Assembly: GCA_025200525.1 (NCBI GenBank)
Contig: CM045758.1
Coordinates: 193,724,463 to 193,788,462, forward strand
Source: Camellia lanceoleosa
Taxonomy: Eukaryota; Streptophyta; Magnoliopsida; Ericales; Theaceae
Direction of reading: 5' to 3'
Length of the DNA: 64,000 nt
In this document: in pieces, positions 50,020 to 62,279 of the stretch
Numbering within the stretch: the stretch's first letter is position 1
Layout of the letters: each line of letters begins with the position of its first letter
Made by a program: the position numbers and the translations under genes
Notes under the pieces: generated by a model
The model's database searches: none
What the model was told of the DNA's origin: nothing
What the model saw: the letters and a program-made list of their open reading frames with translations, nothing else

Positions 50020-51480
50020 CATATTCCAGAGAAAATTGTATGTTTATATTCCAGAGAAATTTCTCTGCATTCTGATTTGAGTCCAATAATGCACAATCAC
50101 ACAGAGAAAATTATAAGCTTGTAGTCCAGTGAAAATCACAGAGAAGCTTATAATTTGATAAGCGATCTTCTGTGTGATTTTTGTCTATGATTGTGTTTAA
50201 TAGTTAGCATTGAATATCTCTGTGATTTTCTCTAGATTCATTAATTCTTCTATAATTTTGTTTTTGTTATCTTGAAGGTGAATTTAAGTTTGTAAATTTC
50301 TCTAGACTTTTATTTGAGTCCAGAGAAAATTATAAGGTAGGTATTATAATCCAGAGAAAATTATAATTATTAGAAATTTCTCTAGACTTTTATGTTGTTC
50401 TTGTGAAGTATTTTTATATTTAACAAGTTAATTTTGGTATTTGCAGTGTTGTTGCTGTGCAAATATGGGAATGATACTATTATCATTAATGTTTCATGCG
50501 AATTGAATTGATGATGCTATGATTTTACTTGCATTGAGTAAGAGACCAGTTGGGAGGCCAAAGAAGAACAGAATTGCTTTTACTAAAGAGTTTAAAAGGG
50601 TGATGAAGTGTAGTCGATGTGATAGGATTGATCGCCATAATAAGAGGACATGCAAGGAACCTTTGTTAAATAGTTGAGGATATTATATTTATTGATTGAA
50701 TAATACATTTGAGAATTACTTTGTGTATGTTGTTTTGTGAAATGTACTTTTTGGATAATACATATATAATACCAATCAAATTCATCCAGAGAAATTTTTT
50801 AATAGCAGTGAAAATTACTTTTTGTGTTGCGTTTTTAGAAACATACTTTGGGAGTGTCTTTATAATACCAGTCAAATTGATCTAGAGAAATTTTTCTATA
50901 GCAGAGAAATTTGCTATGTGCATTGTGTTTGTTGAAATGTGCATTGTGTTTTGTGAGGTCAAATTCATCCAGTGAAATTTGTCAATAGTAGAGAAATTTG
51001 TGAGGTTAAATTCATCCAAAGAAATTTACTATGTGCATTGTAGCAAATTTATCCAGAGAAATTTGCCAGTAGTAGAGAAAATTACTTTGTGCACTATATT
51101 TTGTAAGGTCAAATTTATCTAGAGAAATTTGTGAGGTGAAATTCATCCAAAGAAATTTACTATGTGCATTGTGGCAAATTCATCTAGAGAAATTTGCCAC
51201 TAGCAGAGAAAATTACTTTCTGGACTATGTTTTGTGAGGTCAAATTCATCTAGAGAAATTTGCCAATAGTGCACTGTGTTTTGTGTGCTCAAATTCATCT
51301 AGAGAAGTTTGACAATAACAGAGAAAACTACAATGTGCATTGTGTTCTTTGAATTTGATGATTGTTTCGTACCAACACAGTGCATTACAAATTACATGAT
51401 CATATAGGCACCCTTTTAGCACGATACGAGTTAAATTTTTCTGTGAAATTTTGGTAACTTCATACAAGAAAAATTTCTTT
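50020..51480. repeat. Left subterminal array of CCAGAGAAATTT-type motifs
   Basis: TCCAGAGAAATTT, CTAGAGAAATTT and AGAGAAAATTA words recur dozens of times, partly as a higher-order unit with CAAATTCATCCAGAGAAATT and TGTGCATTGTG. The orientation is mostly direct. Confidence 0.85.
50519..50677 (+). pseudogene. MULE transposase C-terminal remnant
   Basis: A 52-codon open frame includes KRPVGRPKKNRI and CSRCDRIDRHNKRTCK. GRPKK followed by a CCHC-type knuckle with HNKRTC is the usual C-terminus of plant MuDR-type transposases (after the SWIM domain). The knuckle spacing here is C-x2-C-x5-H-x4-C, one residue longer than the common x4. The catalytic DDE part was not found in this element. Confidence 0.75.
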
Positions 51481-51950
51481 AGACAATTTTCTCTGTGTGG
51501 ATTGTGTTGATAATCACCACTAAATATGCATTATAAAAAAAATATTTAACCATTGATAGTTATGAAATTTACATTAGTTAAAAATATATATATATATACA
51601 TATATGTCAAACAACATCATTTCTTTAATGTACGAAAAAAAAAATGAAGGGTCATTCCTAATTACATTGTGTACATTGTCTTCATGTCACTAGTATGCTT
51701 TCACTATTATACTTTCAGTTCTTTTTTTGGTAGTATTTCAATTGGTTACATCCATGACCGCCAATTTCTGCATAAATCTCTATGATTTTACGTCTCGTGA
51801 ACCTAACGTCTTGTTTTGACAATGTTGAGCTGATAGGTTCATGGTTGCTATATTGTCTCATTATGTAGCAAACGAAGAGGCCACAATCCACACTGCATAC
51901 AAATTATAGGTATAGTTAGTTTTAAGAAATATTCAAATTAGATTATCTTT

Positions 51951-53639
51951 GGGTAAATTACATTTACCTCCCCTGAGGTTTCTGACAAATACAGGGACCT
52001 CCCCTGTGGTTTCAATAATTACAGAAACCTCCCATACTTTAACTGACAACATCAAGATTGCCCCAATCCGTCAATTTTACACAAACGACATTACTTACCT
52101 ATACAGAATGACCATATTACCCTTTAAATTAAGTGTGAAAAGACGAAAAAACCCTACAAAATATCCCTTTTTACTTTTTGAAATCTCACCCTTCTCTCTC
52201 TCTTCTCTCTCTCTCTCTCTCTCTCCTTCCTTCCTAACCCAACCCAACCCAACAGTGCCTCTTTTGGGTTACTTATGTGTATATCTTGTTTCAATATCTT
52301 TATTCTTAACTCCTTTTTCAATCCTATCACAACCATCATTCTCCTCCACTACTACTACCTCCCTCGCCACTATCCACCACCGGCAAAAGCAGCGGCGACG
52401 AGTGGAACAAAGCTTGCGAGTCCGTCTGGCTCCCCGAAGACCTCTCAAGCAACAACTGACTCTTATGGGAGACCGACATCAACTTCTCCGACGACGACAA
52501 CCCTTCTGCCGCCACTCCTCTCCTCCGACATCGACGCTGAAACGAAGGTCTTCGTCGAGGACACACCACCGCCTCCCTCTATTTCTCCCTCTACCGACAA
52601 GTCTTCCTCCACTCCCTCCTCTCGCCGGCACCAAGAATGTTTGTAGAATCAATTGACCATAGCTTCCAAGCCGCATCGGAGTCATCATCCTTGTGCTTGG
52701 AAGAGATCTGCTTCAATTTGTTCACCACTTTTTCAATCCTGTACTCATCTGCGGTTCCTCTTTTGTTCGAACTTCTTGAACCCGCTTTGATAAGCTCTTC
52801 GTACTTGTTGATCCTCTCGAAGCATTTTAATGGAACTCGGATCTGCTCCAATCAATTTGTTGTTGTTGTTGTCATTTGTCATTTGATCTGGGTTCCATGT
52901 CATTGTCATTTGAAAGTGGCGAGGAGGAGGGTGATCGGTGGTTAGTCGACATGTTTTGTTTTGGGTTTGGAGTAAAGCAGAGTGAAGACAGGCTTTAATT
53001 CTTGAGAAGATGAGAGTTTTAGTTACCCGGATCAAAGCGACAATGAAATCATTGGATTTGGATGCGTATAAATGGTGATTCCTTACGGATCTATCTATCT
53101 ACTAAAAATATAAATACAAAAGTAAAAGTGAGAAGAAATGGGAGAAAGAGAGGAGGAGGTGGAAGGGGTGGGGGATTCAAAGAGATCCAATTGTTGCACT
53201 ATAATTTAGTACCTTATTTTCTTTGGCTAATAATGGCTATAGTTTGATTTTGATTTCTATTGTGTTTGATTTTGCACTGATTTTTTTGGGGAGGTGGTGT
53301 TGATGGTGGCTATCCAACTTCTCAACTGAGTAATTGTGGATTAAGGCTTTTTGGGGGGTTGCAGAGCTGGTAGAGCTGGGTTTGTGGGGGCTTGAGGACT
53401 ACATTTGTGGGGCTTTTGTTCCTCTATGACTTCTTAAATGCGGTTTGATGGCATTATGGGTATTTTAGTGCTTACATTAGATGACATCGGAAGGCACATT
53501 AGGTATATAAACTTTGTTAAATTTTGGGGGAATCTTGATATTGTCAGGTAAAGTAGGGGAGGTTATTGTAATTATTGAAACCACAGGGGTGGTCTCTGTA
53601 TTTGTCAGAAACCTCAGGGGAGGTAAATGTAATTTACCC
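51951..53639. mobile_element. Nested TIR element (MULE type) inside the 5.9-kb MULE
   Basis: About 113 bases at each end are nearly perfect inverted repeats, starting GGGTAAATTACATTTACCTC and continuing CCCTGAGGTTTCTGACAAA. Flanks are ATTATCTTT (51942-51950) and ATTATCTTA (53640-53648), 8 of 9 bases alike. TIRs are far better preserved than those of the host MULE, so this insertion is younger. The 1.45-kb interior encodes no transposase but has GC-rich coding-like sequence on both strands, as expected of a non-autonomous or gene-capturing (Pack-MULE) element. Confidence 0.87.
52591..52960 (-). pseudogene. Possible captured gene fragment inside the nested element
   Basis: Minus-strand frames contain ADEYRIEKVVNKLKQISSKH, CFERINKYEELIKAGS and, further 5', MTMTWNPDQM followed by an N-run. 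Composition is charged and protein-like, unlike the flanking AT-rich DNA. I do not recognise the protein. Frames change near 52770, so it is either spliced or broken. The start of transcription and any real product are unknown. Confidence 0.4.
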
Positions 53640-53747
53640 ATTATCTTATTTATAGAGTTTTTATTTCTTACTTGGTATTTATGGTGTTTTGCTGCTTTTA
53701 CGTTTTGTTATTTTTAGACAATGAAAACATAAAGATGTCAACATTAA

Positions 53748-54715
53748 ATCCCAGAGAAATTTACAGACAACAAGAGAAAATGGAACATGACAAACACACA
53801 CAAAGAAGAAAAGTGATGTGGCCGGAGAAAATTCAAGAATGGAACAAACTAAACATATACCAGAGAAAATTACACTTGGCAAGCCAAGAGAAATTACATA
53901 TATGCCAGAGAAAATTAACAAGGCAAGCTAGAAAAAATATACATTCCATAATATAAAAATCCCAGAGAAATTTACAGACAACCAAAGAAAATAGAACATG
54001 ACAGACACACACAAAGGAGAAAAATGATGTGGCCATAGAAAATTCAAGTATGGAACAAAATAAACATATCAGAGAAAATTACACATGGTAAGCCAGAAAA
54101 TATTACATATATGCCAAAGAAAATCAAACAGGGCAAACTAGAGAAAATGTTCATTCCATAATATGAAAATGCCAGAGAAATTTATAGACAACCAGAGAAA
54201 ATTGAACTTAACAGACACACACAAATGAGAAAAGTGATGTGGCCAGAGAAAATTCAAGAATGGAACAAAATAAACATACCAGAGAAAATTACACATGGTA
54301 AGCTAGAGAAAATTAAACACGTGTGTATTCCATAATATGAAAATGCCAGAGAAATTTACAAACAACTAGAGAAAATGGAACATGACATAACCACACAAAA
54401 GATAAAAGTGATGTGGCCATAGAAAATTTAAGAATGGAATAAAATAAACATACTAGAGAAAATTACACATAGCAAGCCAGAGAAAATTACATATATGACA
54501 GAGAAAATTAAACATGGCAAGCCAGAAAAAATACGAATTCCATAATATGAAAATGCCAGAGAAATTTACAGAAAACCAGAGAAAAATAGGGGATAACCAG
54601 AAACAAATGGGGGAATAAACATGGCAGAGAAAATTTAAAGAAAACACATAGATCAAGCAAATACCAGAGAAATTCAAATGACAGAGAAATTTACAGACAA
54701 AATCACACAAACATC
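53748..54715. repeat. Right subterminal tandem array, about 208-bp period
   Basis: Units start CCAGAGAAATTTACAGACAA or variants near 53750, 53960, 54168, 54344 and 54552. Each includes AAAGTGATGTGGCC, AATAAACATA and CCATAATATGAAAA blocks. One unit is about 30 bases shorter. The core CCAGAGAAATTT word is shared with the left array in the same orientation. Confidence 0.85.
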
Positions 54716-55283
54716 TTCAAGAATAAGTTCGAAACTTAGAGGAATAACATTTTTCAAATTCATGTAGGTTTTTATTACGAAATTGAAATCCTAATTAATG
54801 GAAGGCTAGTCAACTGTGTTTCGGAGAAAAACTAGTTGGATTGGAGAAAACTTACCAAAGTGATGATGAAAACCCTAATTTCGAACTGAAATGGCCTGAG
54901 ATGAAGATGCAATGAGATAAAGATGAACTGAGATGACGATGAACAATGAAAACAGGTCAGAGAAATTTGTGAGGAACGAATTGAAAAGAGTTTGGCAGAA
55001 GATAATGAAATCGTAATGGCGACAGTGAAGATGATAGTGAAACCCTAATTCTCATGTTCTCTTGCTCATGAAAATGGTTGGATGTTTGGAATGAATTGAG
55101 TCGTCGGAATGCAATCGAGTTGAGCGTTCTATGTTGATCTGTGAAGGGTATTTTGGTCGAAAAAAAAATTAAAAACGCGTCTGTCGTTAGTGAGGGACCT
55201 GAGACATCATTCCTATTTTTGATGTCCTTTATCCTATAAATTACTCTTATTAGGGACCTTAAAAAAAATTCCCCAAAAAGAGT

Positions 55284-56150
55284 TAGTTTTTAATAAAATA
55301 AATTTTTTTAACATAAACATACTACAAAGTTTTAATAAGAAAGGTAGAAAATAGTGAATACAAAAAATATATCATCATATCATTTTTTAAAACTTTTTTA
55401 TACATATTTTTATTAAAAAAAATTAAATAACCTCTTCCCAAAAAGCGTTTAAATAGTTTGTGAATTTTTTTTATTTTATTTTGTTTTGGTTAGAGGGTAC
55501 ACGTACAGTTACCACTTTAGATCTTCATTGACCGACTATTATGGAGAATTCTGTTATACATATTTTTAATCATACACATTCTTAGTTATATTATTTTTTT
55601 TTAAGTTATAATAAAAAAAAATTAATTATGAAATTATTTTGAAATATTTAGTTATGTCTCATTTTTGTTTAATTATAATTTATTTTTATTTTTTTTAGAT
55701 TATGACTTAAAAAATATATAATTATTTTATTTTATTTTATAATTATAAAATATATATAATACTAATACACATTATTTAAAAGGTATGTACATAATCTTTC
55801 CCGACCATCAAAGCATCAACGCACACTGCTTCATCTTTACAGCTAATTTGACTTTTAATTTAACTATTATTTATTTGACCCGCCAGTGTTTTTTTATTTA
55901 GAATGGACAAAGCCAGAAAACAGATTATAAAGATTCAGAAATAGCCAAAGATAGATAAAAGAAGTTTCCTCCCTCCAAACAGTGAACCCATTGGTATGAA
56001 TTGCCATCCGAGCCAAGCCATGGGCTGCTCTGTTGCATTTGGCCCGTCAGTTTAAAAGTTGTATTTGATACCTACTGTAAAAATTGTAAAATTAAAATAT
56101 ATTTTTTAATTTTGTAAATGTTACACTTTGCACCTTGATTTTATAGTCTT
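55284..56150. other. AT-rich intergenic stretch
   Basis: No gene or bounded element seen. Confidence 0.45.
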
Positions 56151-56152
56151 TT

Positions 56153-56483
56153 GGGTATGTTTGGTTTGGTTTTGGGAGAATAATTTTTAAAAATTGTTTT
56201 GGGGATAGAGTTTATAAATTTTTTTTTGATTTGTTTCGTTGTGTATTTTGAAAGTAGTTTTGGAGTTTGAGAGTTTGAAATGATTTGATATTTTGTTATA
56301 ATTGAGTAGATGTGTGTGAAAGAGAAAAAGTGATTGAGAAGGAGAGAGGAGAGAGAAAAAGTGATTGATTGATACGTAAGAGAGAGAGTGATTTTGAAAA
56401 TTGTTTTGAAAAATTTATAAACCAAACAAATTTTTTTAAATTTTTTTTCCAAAATCACTCTACAAATCCAAACCAAACCTACC
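56153..56483. mobile_element. MITE related to 8162-8508, opposite orientation
   Basis: The ends read GGGTATGTTTGGTTTGG and CCAAACCAAACCTACCC. The interior carries GAGAAAAAGTGATTGATTGAT, the complement of the motif in the intron 2 MITE. No target duplication was recognised. Confidence 0.65.
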
Positions 56484-56499
56484 CAAATGTTTCTACTGT

Positions 56500-57355
56500 G
56501 AAAGAAGTGGCAACAATTAGTAAAATTTTGGGAATTGAATTTTTTTTTTTTAAATTATAAAAAGTGTAATATATTGTAATATTACAGAAGACTAGATTGT
56601 CCAGCAGCTCCACAATTTAATATATTATTTTTATGACAATTTGTGCGAAAACAGTCAGGACATTTAATTAGGGCTTAGGGAAAGGTATAAAACACAAAGA
56701 AATGCAAGTATTTTTATTAATTTTTTATCCCAAATGGTCAAGTTATTTCTATTTGTTATTAATTGGTTAATTATTATATATTTTAAGATAAATTACACTA
56801 ACCTTCATTGAGTTTAAAAATTCACAACTTTTCACCACAAAAATTTTTACTTTTCTCACCACAAAGTGTTATAATAAAAATTATAAAGTGTCACAATTTC
56901 ATTATTCATAACTCTAACATACGCACTATAAATTTATTATTTGTAATTTTAATACAAGTTGTCAAAACACATGCTATAAACGTTTATAATTTTCGTCATA
57001 AAAAATCTTAACTTAAAAGGGAGATGCTACAATTGTGCACCTTAAAAAATGTGCATATGATATGCCTTTTATAATTTTTTTACAAAATTTTATAATTTTA
57101 ACACAAAATGTCATAATTTTTTTACTACAAAAATCATAAAAAAAAATTTTCATTATAAGATGTCATAACAAAAATCACAAAGTGCCATATTATTATTATC
57201 CATAATTTTAAAATGCATATTATAAATTCATTATTCATAACTTTACAAAAAAGTACCATAACACACATCACAAAAATCGTAACTTCTATTATAAAAAAAA
57301 TTATAACTTTTTATAATGTACACCATTTTAAAAGCTGCACCTTGTGTATTTTCCC
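56500..57355. other. AT-rich intergenic stretch with TCATAAC-type repeats
   Basis: Many degenerate CATAATTTT, TCACAAAA and TTCATTATTCATAA words repeat irregularly between 56800 and 57300. No gene or element boundary could be drawn. Confidence 0.4.
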
Positions 57356-57384
57356 TAACTTAAATTATCACTATATACTTCTTA

Positions 57385-57856
57385 GGTCTCGTTTGGGAAC
57401 AAGTTATTTTAGTAACTTTTTAATTTTTTGACTAAAATATAAGAGGTAAAAAAAATTAATATGTTTAGAATTACTTTTTAATTATTTACGAAAAGATATA
57501 TAAAAAGTAGAGAGATAAGTGAATTTTTAACTCTTTTGTATAAATTATAAACTTTTTGATTTTTTAATAATTTTTTGGCTGTTAAACTAGCTTCCGTTTG
57601 GAAAGTGGGTTGACTTTTTGACTTTTTTGACTATTGGAGTCTGGGCTCAAAAGCTTGATTTGAGAAAAACTTTTTGATTTTTTGGCTTTTTTGACTTTTT
57701 TTGTGAGAGAAGAGTGTAATGATTATGGATTGGATGTGATATTTTGTCTGTTGTGCCTCAAATAACCTATTCTGTCTTTGTGGCTCAAAGAGCTAAAAGA
57801 GCCCAATTGAGCTCTTCCCAAACAAATCCTAAAATAGATACATGCCAAATGAGGCC
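57385..57856. mobile_element. Composite PIF/Harbinger-type MITE, TSD TTA
   Basis: The outer ends GGTCTCGTTTGGG and CCAAATGAGGCC are flanked by TTA at 57382-57384 and 57857-57859. Inside lies a second pair of ends, CCGTTTGGAAAGTGGG and CTTCCCAAACAAATCC, suggesting one MITE inserted in another. Confidence 0.65.
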
Positions 57857-57926
57857 TTAATAGCAAAGAACAAGGGAAAAGAAAGAAGAGTTTTTATTTG
57901 TAACTTAAATTATCACTATATACTTC

Positions 57927-58700
57927 TGTTGGCTACATATTTTGTAAAAGCCAATTACAATTTGACACGTGGCAGAATGAGGGTATTATTGGAAGATGAT
58001 TTTAATCTTAAATCTCAATCATACACGTGGCAATAAGTATTGGTTCTCAAGTGGTCTGAGTAGCACTAGATCAGGAATGAGATACAAGGTGACGTGGCTT
58101 CAACGGTTACCTTTATTCAAATTCAGAAACAGGAGGGAAGTCCAACTGCAAGTGATGGCATAGTGGAACTATTTCTAAGGTACATGATCAGCGATCATGG
58201 AGGAGCAGTTCGACGGTTCGAAGTGTAGTTCGAAGGTCATCCCTAACAAGTATAAATAGCAGGGAAGTTCCCAGAAAAGAGGCCCAGACTCAGATCATAA
58301 AAACCAGTCTCTATTTCATATTTTTCCTTTCCAGTTTTATCTTTCTTGTATTTTAAATACTTGTTCTTTAAATACCTGCACTGTACTTCAATTCATAGGA
58401 GTAGTTTTCAAGTAGATTCAAGTAAACCGTTGCTGTAAACTTCCTCAAGGCTGAGTTGGGACAATTGTAAGTGTTTATGTTAATGAAATACTTCAATTGC
58501 TCTTAATATTAATTGTCATTTCTCTTAATTTCTCCTAAAAGTCAAGCCACCAGTAAAAGTCCTCTTCATTGAGGCTGAAAGAACTGAAACATAGTCGCCT
58601 GATAATTGATTGGCAATTATAATTTCTGTAAGGACTGATTGATCCTTACTGGCACGCTCGCATTTACAAATTTACCCTTTTAAAAGCCAAAAAGCCAACA
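57927..58700 (+). mobile_element. 5' LTR of a Ty3/Gypsy retrotransposon
   Basis: The 774-bp LTR begins TGTTGGCT and ends AGCCAACA, a perfect 8-base inverted end pair. TATAAATAG at 58251 fits the promoter. A likely primer-binding site, TGGCACGCCCAGTGGGAC, lies at 58709-58726. The 3' LTR is outside the window, so LTR identity and insertion age cannot be estimated here. The 5 bases before the LTR are ACTTC. Confidence 0.88.
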
Positions 58701-58735
58701 TATATTTTTGGCACGCCCAGTGGGACTATTTAAAA

Positions 58736-61700
58736 ATGGCTAGACGAAGACGACAAGGAGAAAATGAACGCTTAGAAGAAGGCGTAGAAGGAGAGGTAGA
58801 AATACCTAATCCAGAGGAGAATGTGGTAACTCACTCTGTGGAAACTCCTATGTTATCAGAGCCTTTGGTCGAACAGACCAGTACTTCTGGACAAGAACCA
58901 AATGTTCATAATATTGGACGAAACCAAGGAATTGGACTATCCACCATTCCATCTTCTCAGCCAACAAATCCATGGGATGGCTTGGTAGATGCTATGGGAC
59001 AACAGCTAATGAACACAATGGAAAGGTGGGCAACATCCTTTTTGGATCGAATGAATAACCACCAACCAACAAATACAAGACATACAGAGGAAAACTTAAA
59101 TGTTCATCAACAAAGATTGGCTAGAGAAAAACAGCCTATGCAAGTTAATGGACAAGTTAATGGTCAGACTAGTACTCAAAACTATGAAAGACCATCACCT
59201 CAGTCTTGGTATGAACCCATTTCGAGGCCTGTAGTAGGCCAAAATACCACAATACTCAAAATGAAGCCATACTTAGCGATCGGCCAAGTACAAGAAACTG
59301 GCATAAGAATGGTGGCAAATCCCATGTTCGAAGCCATACCTGGCACCAGGGGTTATAATAATCCCTTATTTGAATTTATACCCGGGGGGTTGGAGGGTTT
59401 GCCTACAAATGGAAGGGACACAATACCTATTCCAACACCTTTCACAGGTCCTTTAGCAGGACAGGCTCAAAGGGGTTATCCATTTCCCCAACAGCAACCT
59501 GTACCACAGGGACAACCAGTCCCAAATGTACCGTTGTATGGACCAAGAGGACCACAGGCACAAGTTCCACCAAACCCTGTGTTTGTTCCTCCAGTAGTGG
59601 TTCAGCAAGCCCAAAACATGGTCCCTAGGGACCAAATTGTTGATATTGTTAGGGAGCTATGTGGACCAATGGCTCGGGGGGTCCAGACTCCTGTATACAG
59701 AAAACCATATCCAGAGTGGGTTGACAGGGTACATGAATACCCAAGAGGGTTTAGAATACCAGATTTCACCCTATTCTATGGAACTGGAAATCAATCAACA
59801 GTAGAACATATTGCTAGATTCGCTGCTCAGTGTGGTGAATTCGCTAATCATGACTACATAAAATTGAGATTATTTCCAAACTCTCTAACTGGGGAGTTTG
59901 TATGGTATATCAACCTTACACTGGATCCATTCAAACTTGGCAACAGATGGAAGAGGCATTTCATGCCCAATTTTTCCAATCGAGCCGAAGTATCCATGGC
60001 GATTTGGCAAGATTGAGTCAAAGGCACGAAGAAAAGGCTACTCAATTCATTGCAAGATTTAAAAGGGCTCGAAATAAATGTAGAGTCATCCTTCCAGAGC
60101 AATTTGTACGATTGGCTCAAAACGGTTTAGAGTTCAGGCTTCGAAAGAAGTTTGATTCAACTGAATTCAGGGATTTGGTCGAATTAACCTACAAGGTGTC
60201 ACGATATGAAGCATTATTAGAGGAAGAACAAGATCGAAACAATGCTTCATATAAGACATACTATAAAGATCCCAATTACGAGATTGATGTGGCTGAGTTT
60301 GTGGGCAAACAACCCGTAACCTGTGAAGCATTAATTCATAAGGATACAACTATCGACCAACAATTTAAGAAGAAAGACTTTCACAGAAAGTATTCTTTTG
60401 ATTTAACAAAAGCAGATGATATTTTCGATCATTTGCTCGCAGCTAATTTCCTTAAGTTACCAAAAGGAGTAAAACTGCCTTCTCTTGATGAACTTAAAGG
60501 AAAAGTGTACTGTAAATGGCACAATTCTTGGTCTCACTCAACTAAAAACTGCATTGTTTTTCGAGACAGGATCCAAGAGCAAATCCGGAAAGGAAGCCTG
60601 AAGTTCCCAAACAAAACAGAGAAAGCCATGGGAATTGACAGTAACCCGTTTCCAGAAGTTGGAGAGAGCGCTGCTAATGTGGTTGTTCCAAATTTTCAGA
60701 ATCTCTCTCTGCAGGAATTGGAAGAGGTCAATGTGCAAATGCATATTGCTAACCAGACAGCTGCCAAGAAAGAGACCAGGAGTTCACCAGTTGTTGGTCA
60801 GAGTCTCTCACATCAGAAGGAACATTCTGATGAAGAAATACTGGACGACGATTCTTTGGAAGCGGCTGTTATGCAAAGGATGTGTCCAAGGTGTAGACTA
60901 AGCTACAAATGGTTGAAGGGGCTTCCAATTGATGGGAAGCAATACTATAAGGATATTCAGAGACGTCCTAGAACAACCAACGCTTACAACAAAAGGCCGT
61001 ACCCGGCTAGTGATAGGCAACGACCAGTGGTGGTTGAGCCTGCAGTTGATAGAATGAATGCTAAAGGCAAAAGACCCTTGTATGAGTCTAGGCCACTTCA
61101 CTACTATAAAATGGAGAGTAGACATTCTGAAAGAAGATTAGAGGGGAGTTCAGGTTATGGGACTAGAGCCAGAGATTGGCCTCCCAGATCGACTTCACAC
61201 AGAACAGAAAATGGCCATCTCAAACAAAGGCCAGAATCGAGCTCGAAACATGAGACCAGAACCAAGCACTTACCTCCACGCGGCCAAGCGGCGAAGGTGG
61301 AAAAGGGTGATTCAACGTCTGAATCAGTAAGCTCTTGGGTGCCTGGAGTCCCAGATTGGTTTGTAATGCAAAACAAGCCTAGGGAATTGCCTGACAGGAG
61401 AGATGTTGGAATCACAGGCAGAATGGTCAAACCTCCTTTGGTGACCCCAAACAACTGGGTATTGCTGAAACACCCAAAGACAAAGGAACCAAGTATGGTT
61501 CCAGTTATTTCCAGATCACAAAGAAGGAAAATTCAACGCAGGTACACCCAGTACCAGCAAAACCTGAAAGAGAGTGAAGAGAGTTCTTCACATGTCAAGG
61601 TAGAAGAAAAGAAAGCTTCGAAGTCAGACCATGTTCCAAAACCGACGCTGCAAAGTAAAGTGGTTTGTAGCAGGGAACAATTGGCTCAAGTTCATTCTGA

Positions 61701-62277
61701 ACTAAAGGCCAGGGAAAAGTCCAGTTTGGCGGGACTGGAGAAGGCTCTGATGGAAAGTGATAGTGAAATAGAAGAAGAGATGGGCATGAGCCAAAAGAAG
61801 GAGATGGCAGAAGAAGAAATGTTCGAAGCCTTCATGGCTGAACAAACGTTTCTGACTGAAAGCTTGGTTGAGAAGGACCCTTCGAGGGGATCAGTCATCA
61901 ATGAAATACCAGAATGCAGCATGGAGGACGCTGCTGAAGATACTGAACAAGGTAGTCAAGAGGGGAAGAAGGTACAACCAGCCATCCAGTTTGGCTCATT
62001 CCCACCTGTATCAGTTAACATGGTACATATACTACCTCATGAATTTCAGGCTGAAGATCAGGAGGACCAATACATGGATCCAATTCCTGTTTCTAGTGAG
62101 GAATCACAAGTGAGCATGGTTCAGGATGCTTCGGAAATGGCTAGTCCTATGGAAGTTGAGTGCGAAAGTGAGGAGGAGGTGAGCATCAACCTCTCATATC
62201 CTTTTGAATACCCCTCGAATTCCATGACCCAACATGTCAAGCCTTTGTACATTAAGGCTTTCTTTGATGGTATCTGA
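58736..62277 (+). pseudogene. gag: Retrotransposon gag region, frame-broken
   Basis: The ATG at 58736 opens a 426-codon frame that ends at 60016; the homologous protein continues in another frame from about 59930 to 62277. The retrotransposon gag domain is recognisable around 59830-60230 (an ending like QTWQQMEEAFHAQF and ARLSQRHEE). Downstream is a knuckle-like C-x3-H-x4-H-x4-C (near 60510-60560) and CPRC at 60883. The long, charged, poorly conserved C-terminal part is larger than in compact Gypsy elements. The gag frame ends at a TGA (62275) directly before the protease. Several positions look like missing single bases in short G or A runs. Confidence 0.8.
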
Positions 62278-62279
62278 AA

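Larger units (their letters stand above)
49361..55274. mobile_element. Mutator-like element (MULE), 5.9 kb, perfect 9-bp TSD
   Basis: AAAAAGAGT occurs exactly at 49352-49360 and 55275-55283. Between them the ends pair as imperfect TIRs over about 130 bases: GGAAAAATTGGTCTAAGG on the left, GGGGAATTTTTTTTAAGG from the right, and internally GTGTCTAAGGTCCCTGAATG against GTCTCAGGTCCCTCACTAACG. The body holds a transposase C-terminal remnant (50519-50677), two arrays of CCAGAGAAATTT-type repeats, and a nested TIR element. Most of the transposase is missing, so the copy is defective. Confidence 0.85.

Noticed and set aside
52154..52656. Plus-strand Ser/Thr/Pro-rich ORFs inside the nested element
   Set aside because: The coding-like signal is stronger on the minus strand and the plus frames begin in a CT run; kept only as part of the element description.
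50020..54715. CRISPR-like array from regularly repeated CCAGAGAAATTT
   Set aside because: Repeats are irregular, spacers are similar to each other, and the context is a plant transposon.
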